Source: Lumnitzera littorea (Eukaryota; Streptophyta; Magnoliopsida; Myrtales; Combretaceae). Taken from it: a stretch of 64,000 bases of DNA. Location: positions 16,205,235 to 16,269,234 of the forward strand of contig JAMXBB010000009.1 in assembly GCA_024138015.1 (NCBI GenBank). Reading direction: 5' to 3'. Numbering within the stretch: the stretch's first letter is position 1; every line of letters begins with the position of its first letter. The position numbers and the translations under genes were made by a program. This document shows, in pieces, positions 1 through 13,122 of the stretch. Below the pieces are notes generated by a model, which was not told the DNA's origin, ran no database searches, and was given only the letters and a program-made list of their open reading frames with translations.

Positions 1-289
1 GTAAAACCTGTGGTTTTTAATAAACTCTGATTGTAATCTTTACCCTTTGACGTGAAATGTTGTATAATTACTGTTGTAGTACTAAACAACAGATTGTATA
101 GAACAAGTATTTTGTAAAAGCTCTACCACAGGTTTGGATATTAACAGATGTCAGAACAGACGTTTCAAGCTGGTTGAGTTATGCGCCTTGTGTAAAATGC
201 ATCTACGATAGCAGCTGTGAGGTCAGCTTCTATTTTAGATTAGTTTACACGGCGGGACTGTTATGGCTCTTCTTGTTCGGGGCGTGACA
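1..289 (+). repeat. 3' end of an LTR-type repeat (truncated by window edge)
   Basis: The segment ends in GGGGCGTGACA at 279-289, the common right end of one class of plant Ty3 LTRs. Its last 100 bases (TCTACGATAGCAGCTGTGAG, then GTTTACACGGCGGGACTGTT) resemble 31120-31183 inside the solo LTR at 28266-31755, which also ends GGGGCGTGACA. I read this as the right end of an LTR of the same broad family. Its left end is outside the window. Confidence 0.55.
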
Positions 290-2090
290 CTAACTATACA
301 AATTTTTACTAATTTTTTTAAAACCTTAATTTTCTCTCAAATTTTTTACCTTCTCAATTTTTCTACCCTTCTAATTGTCCAAATGATCTTCTGTAATTTT
401 TTGGCTATTTATAGAGGTGTTGGACAATTATTGTACATTAATTTGATTAGATAATTGCCTTATCTTATCCTTTTTCACTTTCTATTTATTGTATTTTAAT
501 GGTTGATTTTGTTTCTTTTATTTCCTAGTTACCACGACTACTTTCTGGATTTTTACTCATTTTTTAAAATTATTCATGCATTTTCTTTAATTAATTAACC
601 TTATTTAGCATATTTTACGTATGTTAAGTAATTACGCTTATTTCCACCTATATGTAAATATATAAATATATAAATGGTATAAATAAATACTCTTAAATAT
701 TATTTAAGTTATTTTATGATTTTTAGTATGCATATAATTTATCTCTAGTGATTCGTTAGTTATCGGAATGCATTTTACACATTTTCGATAAATAATGAGT
801 AATATACTTAAAATTTGAAAATTTTATATTGTCTTATTTTATTACTTATTTTCTTAAATTCAAACTTATAAAGTCACCTTTACTAATAATCCTAACTTCA
901 TTGTAAATTTTAGATTGGATTAGACATTTTGTTCGATCGCTTTAAATTCTACAAATTAAACCCTAAATATTTGATTGTATGACTTATATTGCGTTTGTGT
1001 TTAAGTGAACAACTTAGATGATCCTTACATACGCTCAAGCTTGGACAAAGAACTCTCTTCAACATTGACACGCTGTTTGGATTCGTGCTCACAGTTGTTT
1101 CTCAACCATTCACATTTGCCTTAATCGATTGCTCGACTTCCTTGGAGAGACATCTCAGCACTACTAGTCCTTGACTCGTTGTAACTTACTAGCCATACAG
1201 CATCAAAGGTTCTCAACCATTCAGCATAAGTTTCTAAGCACCTTAGTTCACAGTAGCTCAGCTTCTTGGCCATAGACTATTGTGCTTGTGATAGTTCGGA
1301 AATTTAACTCAACAAAAGTTACTTAGTTAAACGTCTCAACAATTCAAGATAATTCAATTGAAATTCGAATCTCATCAATTAGCATGCCTGTTGATGCAAA
1401 ATACGTATACAACACGATTCTTATAGTGATCAAAATTGGGTTAGCTCCTAAGAATAAAATAAATTCGATGTAACTTTCTTCATTTTCTTTTAAATAAATA
1501 ATAAGAAGACCAGGATGGATGCTTGAAATTTCAATCTTCTGCTCGAATCATGCTTGAGCATATCATTTTATTTATTTCATAATCTAAGATGGATGCTTGT
1601 CATTTCGATTAAGATGCTACCCTTGCATAAACCATGAGGATGATAATTAAGAACTAAGTGTTTCATGAAGTTATGGTGACCATTCTCGAGAATGATGGTC
1701 ATGAACTAGCCATAATTGTAGTAGTTAGAATTTTATAAGGAAAAAACTGTCTAGTGCAAGAAGAAAATCATCATTCACAAAAAGAAAATTGTCTTATGCA
1801 TGAAGAAAACCATCATCTACGTGACAAAAACCATCGTGCACAAGAGGAAAAGCATTGTGCTTCCATGCTTCTGTTATCACACATCTTGCAAAGAGGAGCA
1901 GAAATAATGGTCTCTCTTGTAAAATATATGCAAACAATTCAAATACCAAGTGAAAAGCATTTGAAATCGTAGTCCATTAGGGGACTTAGAAGAATCAAAA
2001 CATGGGACGATAAAAATATGACTCGATTCTACGATTTCGATACTTCACCCTCAAATCATCACAGTTGGTTATGCTTTTTTTTTTCTTATC
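290..2090. other. Gene-free AT-rich stretch
   Basis: No recognisable gene. The only notable reading frame is a 72-codon plus-strand run at 1754-1972 made of repeated Glu-Glu-Asn-His-His-like words. This looks like a short internal duplication in decayed repeat DNA rather than a gene. If the LTR at 2114-2745 is a 5' LTR, part of this stretch could be its degraded internal region on the minus strand, but I could not identify gag motifs. Confidence 0.5.
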
Positions 2091-2113
2091 GTCCTATAGA
2101 CAACGCCAATTAT

Positions 2114-2745
2114 TGACTAGTGATTTTCGTTCAAGTGCACTGACACCTATAAAACGAGAAAACGGCTACAAGGGGCGTCAGAAGGTACTCCAGCGCAGCC
2201 ATGCCGATACTTAAGTTAACCCCTTGTCATAAGAGTAAAACTTGTGGCATAATATGAAGAGTGAGAGAGAAAGAAATAGGGCCCTTTAATCGGGGGTCTT
2301 ATTTGGTATTTATAGTAAGTCAATAAAGATTGTATTTAGACTAGATAATTGGATCGTGCTTATATATTGGGACAACTAATATAAGCTTACATGATAATTA
2401 TTAGAAAATGCCCACTAATAGATCGTATCTACGATAGTGACTGTGTGATCAATTACTATTAGAGATAGATTTACCTGATGAGATTGTAATGACTTTACTG
2501 TTTTGGGACATAACATTTGATTATGAAGAGTGATCATAATAGATATGTTTTAGCTTATAAAAGCTAGGGTGGTAAAGTTGTGTCGACTATAGCCTTAGTA
2601 GTTGTAACTTGAACTCTTCAATTGCTTTTTAAAATAGTGGAATAACCGATATGGACAACAAGATTCCCAGCTATTAGAGTTGGAAGAGAGTACTAATGCA
2701 TAGGGTGAAACCTCCATAAAATCTTTTGCCTAATCTTCTTTGACA
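2114..2745 (-). repeat. LTR of a Ty3-type element, minus strand
   Basis: Read on the minus strand this 632-bp segment starts TGTCAAAG and ends AGTCA. It carries a TATA-like CTATAAATACC near 2310-2325 and is followed after a few bases by TTGGCGTTGTCTATAGGAC (2091-2109). That resembles the TTGGCGCCGTCTGTGGG-type primer-binding site of Tat/Athila elements. Just upstream on the same strand lies an A9G5 purine run (about 2746-2759) resembling a polypurine tract, which would suit a 3' LTR instead. Having both signals on one LTR is odd. No pol gene was recognised next to it. Confidence 0.5.
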
Positions 2746-5324
2746 CCCCCTTTTTTTTTGTTTCTTGTAAGTTTATTTAGTTGTTTGCACTTGCACAATT
2801 TAAACTTTTAGCCATATACATAATGTAATAAAAGGGATTTAATTTTTGAAAAAAGTTCAAAGTTTTGTAAGTAATCTTACTCACTCCCTCCCCCTTCTAG
2901 ATTGCTTTAAGGGGACTAACAAAATGCAAGATAAGGCTTGCATTGAATGTTTCTAAAGTACCTTGAAATGAAGAATTAGATAACTGGCAATAAAAAATGG
3001 ATCGAAAAAAGTTAGTTGTGTAGATAAAAGAAAATTAGCGTTAATCTAATTATGAGCAATTTAGGTTATAAAATTAACTTTGCAACTAAATTACCTATCT
3101 ATTATATTAAAGTTAAAGAAACCATATTAATTCTTTAATACTTTTTATATTTGCTATTTGTAACTTTACGATCCTACCCTTATATTTATAAGATGTAAAT
3201 TTAATTTTTACAAAAGTTTAAATAGACTTTTTAGACAATCTTAGCTTTTGTAATATTAAAGTTGTTAAGACCATCTCGGTATCATACCTAATTATACTAC
3301 TCAATAAGAATTTAAATACATTAATGAATTAATAATTTTTTTGTTGTCTAATTCCCAATACTTCCAATAATTGTTTCATCTTAAAATCTTCGATCCACAT
3401 TTCACAAATTGTACTAGAATGCCTCATTCTTAAAAATTTAGTACTCGTTCCAAAGTACTATCTCTATGTAGCTGCCACATTAGTTAAAGTTAATGCCTTA
3501 TGATCATGATCCCTTATTTTGACTACATACTAAAATATTGATAATTTATTTGAATTTTTTAAAATGTTAATTTCGTATTTAAATTTATTTGTAAGCATTG
3601 ATCTCCTCTTGTGTAATTTTTCCTTTATTATTTTGTTTAAGTCTAGCAAACATCACACAAAGGGGTACACAAGACCACCCTGCACACATAACAAATACAT
3701 ACTCTTTCTCATTATATATATATGTATATGTGTGCATGTACTTGATACATATTTAAAAATTACCACCATCGACCCTTTATAACTAGCACATTCAGCTCCA
3801 ACAACCTTAAGTTTATGAGTTATCCTAAATCTGCTTAGATCATTTGGATATATAACTCCAAAAGGGCAATGCCACATGCTTGTTTATTGAGATGCTCCCT
3901 AAGGTTTTGCTACTTTCAATTCAGTGGAGCCATGCACAACCAACAACCAATTTATAAGTCAAATATTGATTAGGTTTATTTAATTTATAACCTAACGTGC
4001 ACAAGCAATAAGCAAGGTAAACACGTACTTAAAATGGGTTCTTCAACAATTAATTGAATTTCCTTAACTCTACATTATGATATAAAATCACTATTGCAAA
4101 CAATGTAGTATTATATATAAATTATTCTTAAGATCTTATTTATGATTTTTGAACTTTGTTTATGTTATTTACTTGTTTAATCTTAAACTTACTATCAACA
4201 CTAACTAAGCTCCTTAAATAACCTCCTAAGTAGACCAACTAACATTAAATTGTTGAAATAATATAAATATAACTAAGATTGTAAAATAGGTGTGAGTCAT
4301 CAAAGGGATTATTGAGTATTTATGGTGTTGTTAAAAAGATTTGAGAGATCGAATTTTACGAAATGTTGTAAAAAGTATTATTGTATGTAATTAGGTCGGA
4401 TTAGACTTGGGAGTGTCTTAGAGAAGGTATTAAGAAGGTTAGAAGTGTACCATTAGGATATAGTTTTGCAAAAATAAACTAACCCCAGAGTTTACCAAAC
4501 TAAGTTTAAAGCTTGCCCGACAATAATGCAAGAATTTACAACAAACTCTAGAGCTTGTTGATGTACTCCAAAGCTTATGCCTATAAAATTACAGAAACAC
4601 ACACTAAACTCCAATGCTTATTAAGATACCTTAGAGCTCATGTCTATAGTACCACATAATCATTTCTTCTTAATTTAAGCCTTCATACACCTCTACAATC
4701 GGACATCCTCCACAACAAATCGAGGACTTTAGATTCTTGTAATAAACTTTGAAATTTTCACAAGTAAACAACATAACTATTAAAAAAAACTTAGTCGAAA
4801 CTTGAAATTGAACCAATAATACACACAACAGCCTCTTACATGTTGTACCCAAAATTGAAACGAGAAAATTTGACCACCAATTATGTTAACAGTTAATAAC
4901 ACATGTTAAACACAAGGAAAAAAATTAATAAAATGCTCACACTTGCCACTTTCCTTACATTAATACAGTACTTACTAATAGAAAGAGAAGATTTATGGAG
5001 GAAAGAGAAAAGAGCGAGAGAAAGAAATGTGTATCCTTTTTAAAATGTATCCTTTTTGAAAAGAGGTAGAAAAAGGGAGATTTTATGGAAAATTACGAAA
5101 CTGGCTCTCACTTTATAATGTAAATGATAAAATACTTAAAACTATTATTTTATAAAATATAGGTATTACAATCATTCTATGAAATTGGCATCATTCTTAA
5201 TACATGAAAAGTGGCATCACTATGCTCTAAAATCGTTGTTGTCAAATAGTAATATTGGCAGCTCAAATTTGTTGCTCTATTCATACAACCATATGAATGT
5301 TTTGCATGATTTTCAGCGCACGAT
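2746..5324. other. Gene-free AT-rich stretch
   Basis: I see no coding region, RNA gene or clear transposon ends here. Short frames at 3564-3877 and 4670-4852 have no family-like motifs and look like chance. There is a purine-rich low-complexity patch near 4980-5080. Confidence 0.4.
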
Positions 5325-7125
5325 TAACGCCATCTTAACTCTCTAAAATTGGAAAATCTCTGGCATATCATGCCATATACAAAGAGTCATTTGACGAGTT
5401 ATTTACAACTCACACATAGAAGTTTCTTAGATTGAATCATAAAGCAAGTATTGGCTAGCTACATCATTTGGTGAAGGTCTAATTATAGGGATGCTCAACA
5501 TTAGAATTCAACCAAAATGTAGAAGTTTTGACGATACAAATGTTTTATTCCTTAAAACATTATTAGTTGAAATTATGATTGATTTTGAATATAAAATAGT
5601 TAAAATGGCTTACTGTAGATAATTACTTAGGATATAAACCAATTAGTTGATTATCTAAGATTCATTAGACTTAAAAGCTACAAATTGGTTATCATATTAA
5701 ATGAGGACTCATTAGATTCATTATACATGATATAAGCTTAAGGACCCAAAACCTTCCTTTCCCTCTTAATTTAGGATACCATAATTAATTTCTTTTTCCA
5801 TGTTGTTTTCTACCCTGATGTTAATGCTCATATTAAGCTATGCCATCACTACCATTAAGATGGAAAGGGATGTGCAAGAATGGTCCAACATTTAACAGTA
5901 ACAAGAAGTCGATTGGGGCTCGATCTTTTAGTAAAGGGTTGATTGTTGCTAGTAGCAAAAATTTTAAACACAACTATGTCTCAACAAGAGATTTCTTAGT
6001 CATAGCACATATACTTTATCTATAGTTGCAGATATTGGGGCCAATGGAGCAAGTGGCATAGTGATAAGAGCAACACTTATAGCTCATCTATTCATTTATG
6101 AAGTGTTATAGGCTGTAGACAAGAGGGAATTTACTTCAAGTGATGCGCTTATGGACTAAGAAATAGCTAATGGAGTTGATTTTATGTTATTGTCTCTTGG
6201 AATACATTGATCTCAATATTTCAATGATGTCATATTAATCTCTTTACTTTCAACAATTGAATAAGGGATTCTTGCTCTTCTTTTTGCTGGAAATGATGGA
6301 GCCTACAATTTGATATATAAAAAAGCATCTTAGATCGTAACAACAAGAGTAAGAAGGATATATAAAAGATTCGTTGCATCTATTACTATAGAAAATATAG
6401 TTATAAACAAAGAGACACTGTATTTCCCTAAATCATTTACATTTGGGATGTACCTATCTTTTATGTAGGTGAAAATGTGAAGATAGCGAATTGTTACCAC
6501 TAATCATTAAATGTGATAGAGATGATTGGGAAGGTAGATCCATGCAATGTGATTATGGCTTATTGAATCTGTATGATCGATTAGATTTTGTTTAAGAAGT
6601 GGAAGCATATGCAGGAATCATTATAAGTGATGACTAAGATTTGCATCCTAAAGAAAACTCTTTTCCCATAGTTATTGTTGGAGCATCAATTTGAAGTTTG
6701 ATTAGATAATGTGCTATATAATCAACTAATGCAAGTCTAAGCATGAGGTTTATATTAACCAAAATGTAGGTAAAACCAATACCTCAAGTGGCTGATTTTT
6801 CTTCTAAAGGTCTTGATCTTATAAACCCAAGCATCCTGAAATGAGACCTTGTAGCTCTTGCTGTTGACATCTTGGCTACAATGGCCCCGAATCAACCATC
6901 CATGGAAGTTGGTCCATATAATCTTGTAACATACTACACATTACACTTAGGTACATCTATGTCACCACCTCATGTTGTTAGAGCTATGACTCTGTTAAAG
7001 GCTATCAATATGGATTAGAGTCTACTACAGTTAAATCAATACTCATGGCTATTGCTTATATAGTTTGATAACATGGGTTAAGCTTTGAAAAACCTATTTA
7101 GACATATTTCTACAAATTCTTTAAA
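5325..7125 (+). pseudogene. Subtilisin-like serine protease (subtilase) pseudogene
   Basis: Scattered plus-strand frames follow a plant subtilase in order. About 5335-5540 holds the end of the propeptide and the start of the mature enzyme (a TTHT..FL.LN stretch, then the region where the catalytic Asp of V-D-T-G should lie, now ruined). From 5840 come MPSLPLRWKGMCKNG, IGARSFSKGL and VSTRDFL. About 6040-6330 holds VDKREFTSSDAL, then LLSLGI and AGNDGAYN. About 6810-6990 holds a GTSMSPPHV block, which is the catalytic Ser motif. The His region is destroyed after VSTRDFL, there are many stops and frameshifts, and about 260 bp of unrelated AT-rich DNA separates the first two parts. It is one gene copy decayed in place. 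The family assignment is firm; the subfamily is not. Confidence 0.8.
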
Positions 7126-8200
7126 CTTTTAGGGTAGGTTAAATTAATCTTAACAAAGTAGTAGATCTTAGACTAGTCTATGTTATAGAATCTCAAAACT
7201 ATATTAATTTTATCTTCGCCTTTAAGTATGCAGATAAGAAAATGAATGCAATACTTAAAAAAAAAACCTATAGACATGTGCCAAAAGGAAAAATGACTTG
7301 AACTATCCTTTATTCGTTGCCATATTTCACAATAAAATAAACTCTAGAAAAGTTAAAAAAAAAAACTTTCTATAGAGTAGTGAAAAATATGGGGAATAAT
7401 TTTGTAATTTATTAGACAATCCCAAAAAGTTCTCAAAATATGAAAATCAAAATAGAAATCTCAAATCTACTTGCAAATATGAGGAAAATGGTATTATCTT
7501 TAATATAGAGATTATGGACAATATTCTAGTAATAACTTATGGTTGTTTGAAGTAGTATGATCAATATAATCATGTAGGATCAAGTCCTTTGAGGCTTATG
7601 TCTCACTGACCATATAAAAAATGATAAAACAACATCAGTGTTTTGGCTTGTTTTTTGTCAAAGTATGCATACAATGTTATGACACCTAATGTACTAACGA
7701 ACAAGTTCATTAGTAAAAGGCATGATTTGTTATTTGTTCTTAACGTTTTTATTGTTTGCTCTAGTTTACAACAAAATCACATAGTTTTGTTTAAGTTATT
7801 GGAGAACGCATTAAATTATGTTAATATGATAATATCACTAGATGGCTTTAAAATTAAAAGGGATAATGTCAAAAATAATACCTCAACCTTACCCAAAGGT
7901 ACCTACGTAGCATTATTTATCATCATCATCACCTTATACTCCTTTTCACTTACCAATGGCTTATTCAATCAATATGCATTTTGTCTTTTATTATATAGTA
8001 GAATAAAGTCTAGGAGATAAACAATATGGTACAATAATAACAAATGTGCCATTCCCTTTCTCCATAAATAACAAGTGTAAAATCAACTTTTGATTACTTT
8101 TTCTTTCCTTACTCGCTTATGTAAATCTAAAGTTAAGATCGTAAATATAAGGTACTTTACACCCTCTATTATGCCAAAACCACTAAGAACCAGAAAACAC
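7126..8200. other. Gene-free stretch; its right part is duplicated at 11.0-11.6 kb
   Basis: No supported gene. The 125-codon frame at 7643-8020 shows no recognisable domain. From about 7860 to 8340 the sequence is repeated in diverged form at about 11030-11640 (shared pieces include ATAAGTGTAAAA next to a pyrimidine-rich run, and a GTGGACCT block), so this is repeat DNA. Confidence 0.4.
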
Positions 8201-8204
8201 CACC

Positions 8205-8735
8205 ATCTTATTGGAAAATACTTACAAAGTGGACCTCTTAGGCTATCTTATGATACTTGAAAAATATTTTAAGTATCAAAAATAGCCCAATTATGTCAAT
8301 TTGAGTAGCCACCATTTAATTTTTCAGTTACTTTAACTTCAACCACTACTAAAGCTTCATAATAAATAAGGAGTCCATCAAATGGTAATAGTAGTTGAAG
8401 CTAAAGTTGTTAGAATACCAAATGGTGATAGCTCAAAATGGCATGATTTGATTGTCCTTAATACATGAAAAATATTCTAAGTACCATAAATAGCTTGATA
8501 ATGCCACTTTGAGCCACTACCCTTTGATTATTCGGCTACTTCAACTCTGACCACCACCACCATTTGATAGAGTTACATGTTTATAATGAAACTATCTGGT
8601 GGTTGAAGCTAAAGTAGTTAGAAAATCATATAATGGTTGCTCAAAGTGGCATGATTAGGCTGTTTTTAGTAGTTAGAACATTTTTTAAGTACCAAAAAAA
8701 TCTCAAGAGGTCTATTTTGCAAGCATTTTTTAGCA
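8205..8735. repeat. Foldback repeat with inverted arms
   Basis: The left part (about 8210-8350: AAAATACTTACAAAGTGGAC, CTTGAAAAATATTTTAAGTA, TACTTTAACTTCAACCAC) reappears as reverse complement at about 8580-8735. A middle block (8370-8570) repeats the same words in both directions. The result is alternating inverted copies of about 130 bp. A half-copy occurs at about 11480-11640. No clean target duplication was found, so it is called a foldback or MITE-like repeat without a superfamily. Confidence 0.55.
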
Positions 8736-8794
8736 AGATTGTCATGTTTGGTAATTGTGGGGTAATAGAAGGTATGAAGTATATAGAAGTGTGT

Positions 8795-9072
8795 AAGTAG
8801 GCTTTGGCCTGTAGGTTGGCTCATTTAACCCATTTTTAAAACGGATTTGAGCTAAGGTTTTTTGGTCATTTTAAAAGCAGACCAAATATGCTCAGCTCAT
8901 TTAATTTGCGAGCTAAAGTGGGTCAGTTTGGACTGGCCTATTTAACCCATTTATACCTTTGATCTATAGGCCGACTTGTTTAACTCACCTTTTAAACGAG
9001 TTAAGGCCAAGATTTTTTGGCCTGTTAAATAAGCAAGCAAAATGAGCTCGATTCATTTAATTCATTTGCACA
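8795..9072. repeat. Two diverged tandem copies of a roughly 135-bp repeat
   Basis: The words TTTAACCCATTT / TTTAACTCACCTTTTAAACG, then AAGGTTTTTTGG / AAGATTTTTTGG and GCTCATTTAATTTGC recur in the same order in about 8800-8935 and 8936-9072. This suggests a small tandem duplication, possibly derived from a hAT-like MITE. That origin is inferred from word similarity only. Confidence 0.4.
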
Positions 9073-11030
9073 CTTTTAGAAGTACATTCTGTATGTGGTT
9101 TTGACTTTGGATTTGCATAAGTGAGTAAGAGAAATAAAGAGATGAAAAGTCAGTTTACATTTTTTATTTATGGAGGAAGGGAAGAGTACATTTGCAATTG
9201 TTGTATTGGATTGTTTATTTCATGAACTTTATATAATGAAAAATAGAATGAGTATTTATTGAGTAAGTGGAAAGGGTTGTGACATTAATACTAATTAAAT
9301 TTTAATAATTCATATATAATAATAATAGTATTAACTATTGCATGTAGTTGTAAAAAAGGGGATAGCTATATGGACTTAAGATCTTTATAATTGGTTGATA
9401 TATTCATGTATAATAATTACTGTATAATAACAATAGTGATATCGTCATTAGTATTAATAATCTTTGGTTGACACATCAACGTGTAGTATTAATAATAATA
9501 TTGGTTAAATATTAATAATTAATGTATAATAATAATAGTAAGAAATAATGTCTTGAGAATGCCATATAGGTGAGAAAATGCCACTTAGATGCCTACATGG
9601 ATTGGGTTCCATGTGTTACTTTATAATTGGTTGATAAATCCCTGTATATTGATGGATATGAACAACGTTAGTGTTAGTAGTATATACAATATTGAAAATT
9701 TCAATTAGACAGTAAATTGACTTTTAAAAGATATTTGGGTAAAATCGAGGTACTATTTTTTATATTATCTCAAATTAAAACGAATCTTTTAACTTGTAGT
9801 GTGCTTTAAAAGAATATAAACATAAGATCACACTCACTTAGGAGAACGATGATCGAAGAACACTGCATAAGCGCCATCCTTCAAATCCTTGATAAATCGT
9901 ATGGAGCTAATATTTAGACAGGAGATCAACATGCATCACTATATATAGCTATCATGTTTAGATGTCGATATACTCTAATCTTTATAAACCATGATTAGGT
10001 CATTTATCGCATATGTTAATAGTGATGGACTGGGATGCCTTTCGGTGCTCTCTTGATTGTAGAGTTGATAACGAGAGTTATTTTAAAATACATGCCTTTG
10101 TTGAGATGACTTGTCATCCTTAGAGTCTAGATTATCGAAGGAACCAAGTAAATCGATCGATTTTATATGGCACGTTTTGCACCAAATTGATCAAGTAAAT
10201 CAAAATGAAGAGATTGAATTGCTTCAAATGGGATCATTAGATGATTCTTAGTCTTTGGCCATGCATGTTATAATGTGATGCAACAATTGTTGCTAGCAAT
10301 CTAGCTTAGTTTGTCCTTCAATCTAGATTAGTAAATGACCAAAGATTTAAGTAGTCTTTAGAATTAAGTGTGATTTTTAAATTAAGGGTAGTTCACTTCT
10401 AAACGAACAAAGACTGAGTGTGATTCCTACGTTAAGTTTTGTTTAGTTATTGATCAAATAAATAAAAATATTTAAATCCCTAAATGCCTATGTTACCCTT
10501 GATTTTATACTTCTCCCCCCCCCTCCCCTTAAATTTAACAGGTTTTATTATTTTTTCTAAAGGTAAAATAATAAAAAAAGGTTTAAAGTGCGTTTTTCAA
10601 ACATTTGAGAATCTAAGTGCTCAATTTTAAATATAGGGACTTTTAAGCATACATGAAATAAATGTAAAATACTCTTGTTATGAGCTAACTTTGAAATAAA
10701 TGTAAAATACTCTTGTTATGAGCTAACTTTCTTTTAGAGGCAATAATATAGCTTACCTAGAACAATTTGGGACGTTCTGCTTATGTTCCGGATTTGGTAA
10801 ATTACAATGACCATAGTGCTTTTAAATATGGTTACCACTTCATTGATTATGTTAGTTTGTAAATAAACAAGAGTTAAATTATAGATATCATTTCATTGTA
10901 AATAGTCCACAGGCGAGTCACGAGTGCAAATTTGAATTAAATATTTGATAAGGTACTGCACTAGATAAATATAAACTTTGTTACTACCTGGGATTTGATT
11001 TTAAATATACAACAAAAAAGGAATAATTTC
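9073..11030. other. Gene-free AT-rich stretch with a short exact tandem duplication
   Basis: No gene is visible. A 38-bp unit starting GAAATAAATGTAAAATACTC is present twice without change at 10655-10692 and 10693-10730, so this is a recent duplication. A cytosine-rich run lies near 10513-10527. Confidence 0.5.
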
Positions 11031-11640
11031 ACAAATAATATCTTAACTTTATCTAAATATACAATTAAGCAGCTATACCTTAAAATGTCAATATATGTAT
11101 ATGTTACCAACACCAACACTGTTCATCGCCATTTGTATACAAGGATCTATCAACTAATTATATAGCGACACGTGGAACCAAAGTCTTTGTTTGTTTTTAT
11201 GGTACACAAATCAAGCCTACTTACCTTACTCATGTTTTCGGATACTAATGACTTACTAAATAAATACTCATTTCATATATCATTATATAGTGAGATAAAA
11301 TTCATGAAATAAATAATGTAGGATTATAATTACATTGTGCCCTTCCTTTTCTTCATAAAAGATAAGTGTAAAACTAATTTTTCATTTACTTATGCAAATC
11401 TAACAGATAAAACCATAGGTAAAAAATACTTTGCACCTTTTACTATCTCATAATAACAAAAAACCAATAAACACCATCATCTCCTTAGAAAACACTTGCA
11501 AGTGGACCTTGTAGATTGTTTTTTGGTATTTGAAAAATATTTTAAATACCAAAAACAACTCGATTACGTTACTTTGAGTCATTATCATTTAGTTCTTCGG
11601 TTACTTTAACTTTAACCATTGCTATATCTTCATGGAAATG
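11031..11640. repeat. Diverged second copy of the 7.86-8.34 kb repeat block
   Basis: The order of shared words (small ATAAGTGTAAAA-type box, CACCATCATCTC, CTTGCAAGTGGACCTTGTAG, GAAAAATATTTTAAATACC, GTTACTTTAACTTTAACC) follows that of 7860-8340. It includes the left arm of the foldback at 8205-8735. Confidence 0.45.
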
Positions 11641-12260
11641 TTTCTAAATATGAAAAAAAGGAATGAAATTTAGAATTACATTTTCCGCTCAAATTTATTA
11701 TTACATACCAAACATGTCATAAAATCTTATAATACAATTGGTATAATGTCATTATCTTAAGAGAATTAGTTTAGGTTTGGATCCCTTTCCATTGTAATCA
11801 TCAAGGGCAAAAATAAATAAATAAGGAAGAGAGGAAGAGAAGGGAGAGACATTTAGGTTCATAATCTCAACAATGTTCTCCGCCAACAAAAGTTGTGGCC
11901 CTCAGTTAAAAGATATTTTACGTCGTAAACACGGAGTTAGTAGTAAAAAATCTTTCTTTCTCGAAAGAAATGATATGTTTTGGATGATGGGACGTTGCAC
12001 ACGCTACATTTAACTGCTGCATGATCCCTAGTATGAAAGTACCTTTCTGTGACTATCAAGATACCGAATCCAAATTGACGTCCATCCATGCGTGAGTAAA
12101 ATTATTGGAGGTAAATTTTAACACACTTTTACGTTTTGCTGATGATGGTTCATGTTTCTCCTTTCAAATTTGCTAAAATGTTCGTTTGATTATGTACTGC
12201 AGATAAAAGTTTTCGACAAAAATCAGAAAACTAACAATTATAAGATGAAAATCTCCTTCA
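11641..12260. other. Gene-free stretch
   Basis: No supported feature. It has purine-rich AGAGAGG patches near 11828-11850 and otherwise unremarkable AT-rich DNA. Confidence 0.35.
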
Positions 12261-12586
12261 GCCGGTTTTCTAAAATCGAACGTTGATGGAAGTGTGGCTA
12301 ATGATTCTTCGATATTTGGTGGATTACTGAAAAATTCACAAAAGCTAGAGTTTGCATTCGTAGAATCTTCTCCTTACTCTTCAATTGATTATTGATATCA
12401 CAGATCTTGCAAGGTATCTATTATTCTGTTAAGCACGTCCAACAAACGATGACTGAGTTAAATGTAACGATTACCTATGTTTGCAGAGAAGCAAATCAAC
12501 TTGTCGATTATCTCATAAAGATAGCTAGAGCTTCTTCGTATCCATTTCTTTATTCTTGGTATCTTTCAATTAGGCAATTTCTGTAG
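12261..12586 (+). pseudogene. RNase H domain remnant (retroelement-type)
   Basis: Plus-strand frames read AGFLKSNVDGSVANDSSIFG near 12261-12320 and, in another frame, ITYVCREANQLVDYLIKIA at about 12467-12525. These fit the two ends of the RNase H domain found in plant LINE-type and related proteins: the K.N.DGS first-Asp motif and the C-terminal ..REAN..VDYL.. motif. The centre is frameshifted and short. It is a degraded fragment, most likely of a LINE, unconnected to the minus-strand LINE at 15.2-17.4 kb. Confidence 0.55.
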
Positions 12587-13122
12587 AGGTTTAATTCTTG
12601 TAGAACAAAACGCTTTACTTACTTTAAGATGGTGATGCAAAAATCTTTATTTCTTTCAATTACTAGCAATATTTTTGCATGAAATAAAGATGAGAAAATA
12701 CCTTGAAATTTTTATTTGCAAGTAAACATAATAACTGGAAGTTAAATTACATTAACAATAATGGTATTTTCTGTGAATTTTTTTTTTTAAATCGAGACCT
12801 ATAGATTGCACGTGCATGTTGCTCTTATATTTTAAGGAGTAAATTTTCAATAAAATTTTAGAGATTTCTTGTTGAAGAATTGACGGCAGAGTTTACTTCT
12901 TAATTTTCACGAATACAAGCAAAATCGAAGGACAAAACAATTAGCAAATTGTTTTTAACATCGTACCAATATACGCGAAGATATATTTTATAAATTAGTA
13001 AAAGTAATACCTGATTTTATTAGAGACACAAGATGACCAAGGCGGAGGTGAGTATTTTATTTTATTTTTTGGGTACGCTGAAGGAGGGGGTGAGTTACTC
13101 CGTGGATTTGCAAGCCAAGAAA

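Noticed and set aside
1754..1972. Glu/His-rich 72-codon frame
   Set aside because: Internal word repetition explains the frame; no homologous family or partner features.
7643..8020. 125-codon plus-strand frame that could be a gene
   Set aside because: No domain, AT-driven hydrophobic composition, and part of it lies in the block repeated at 11.0-11.6 kb with no matching frame conservation.
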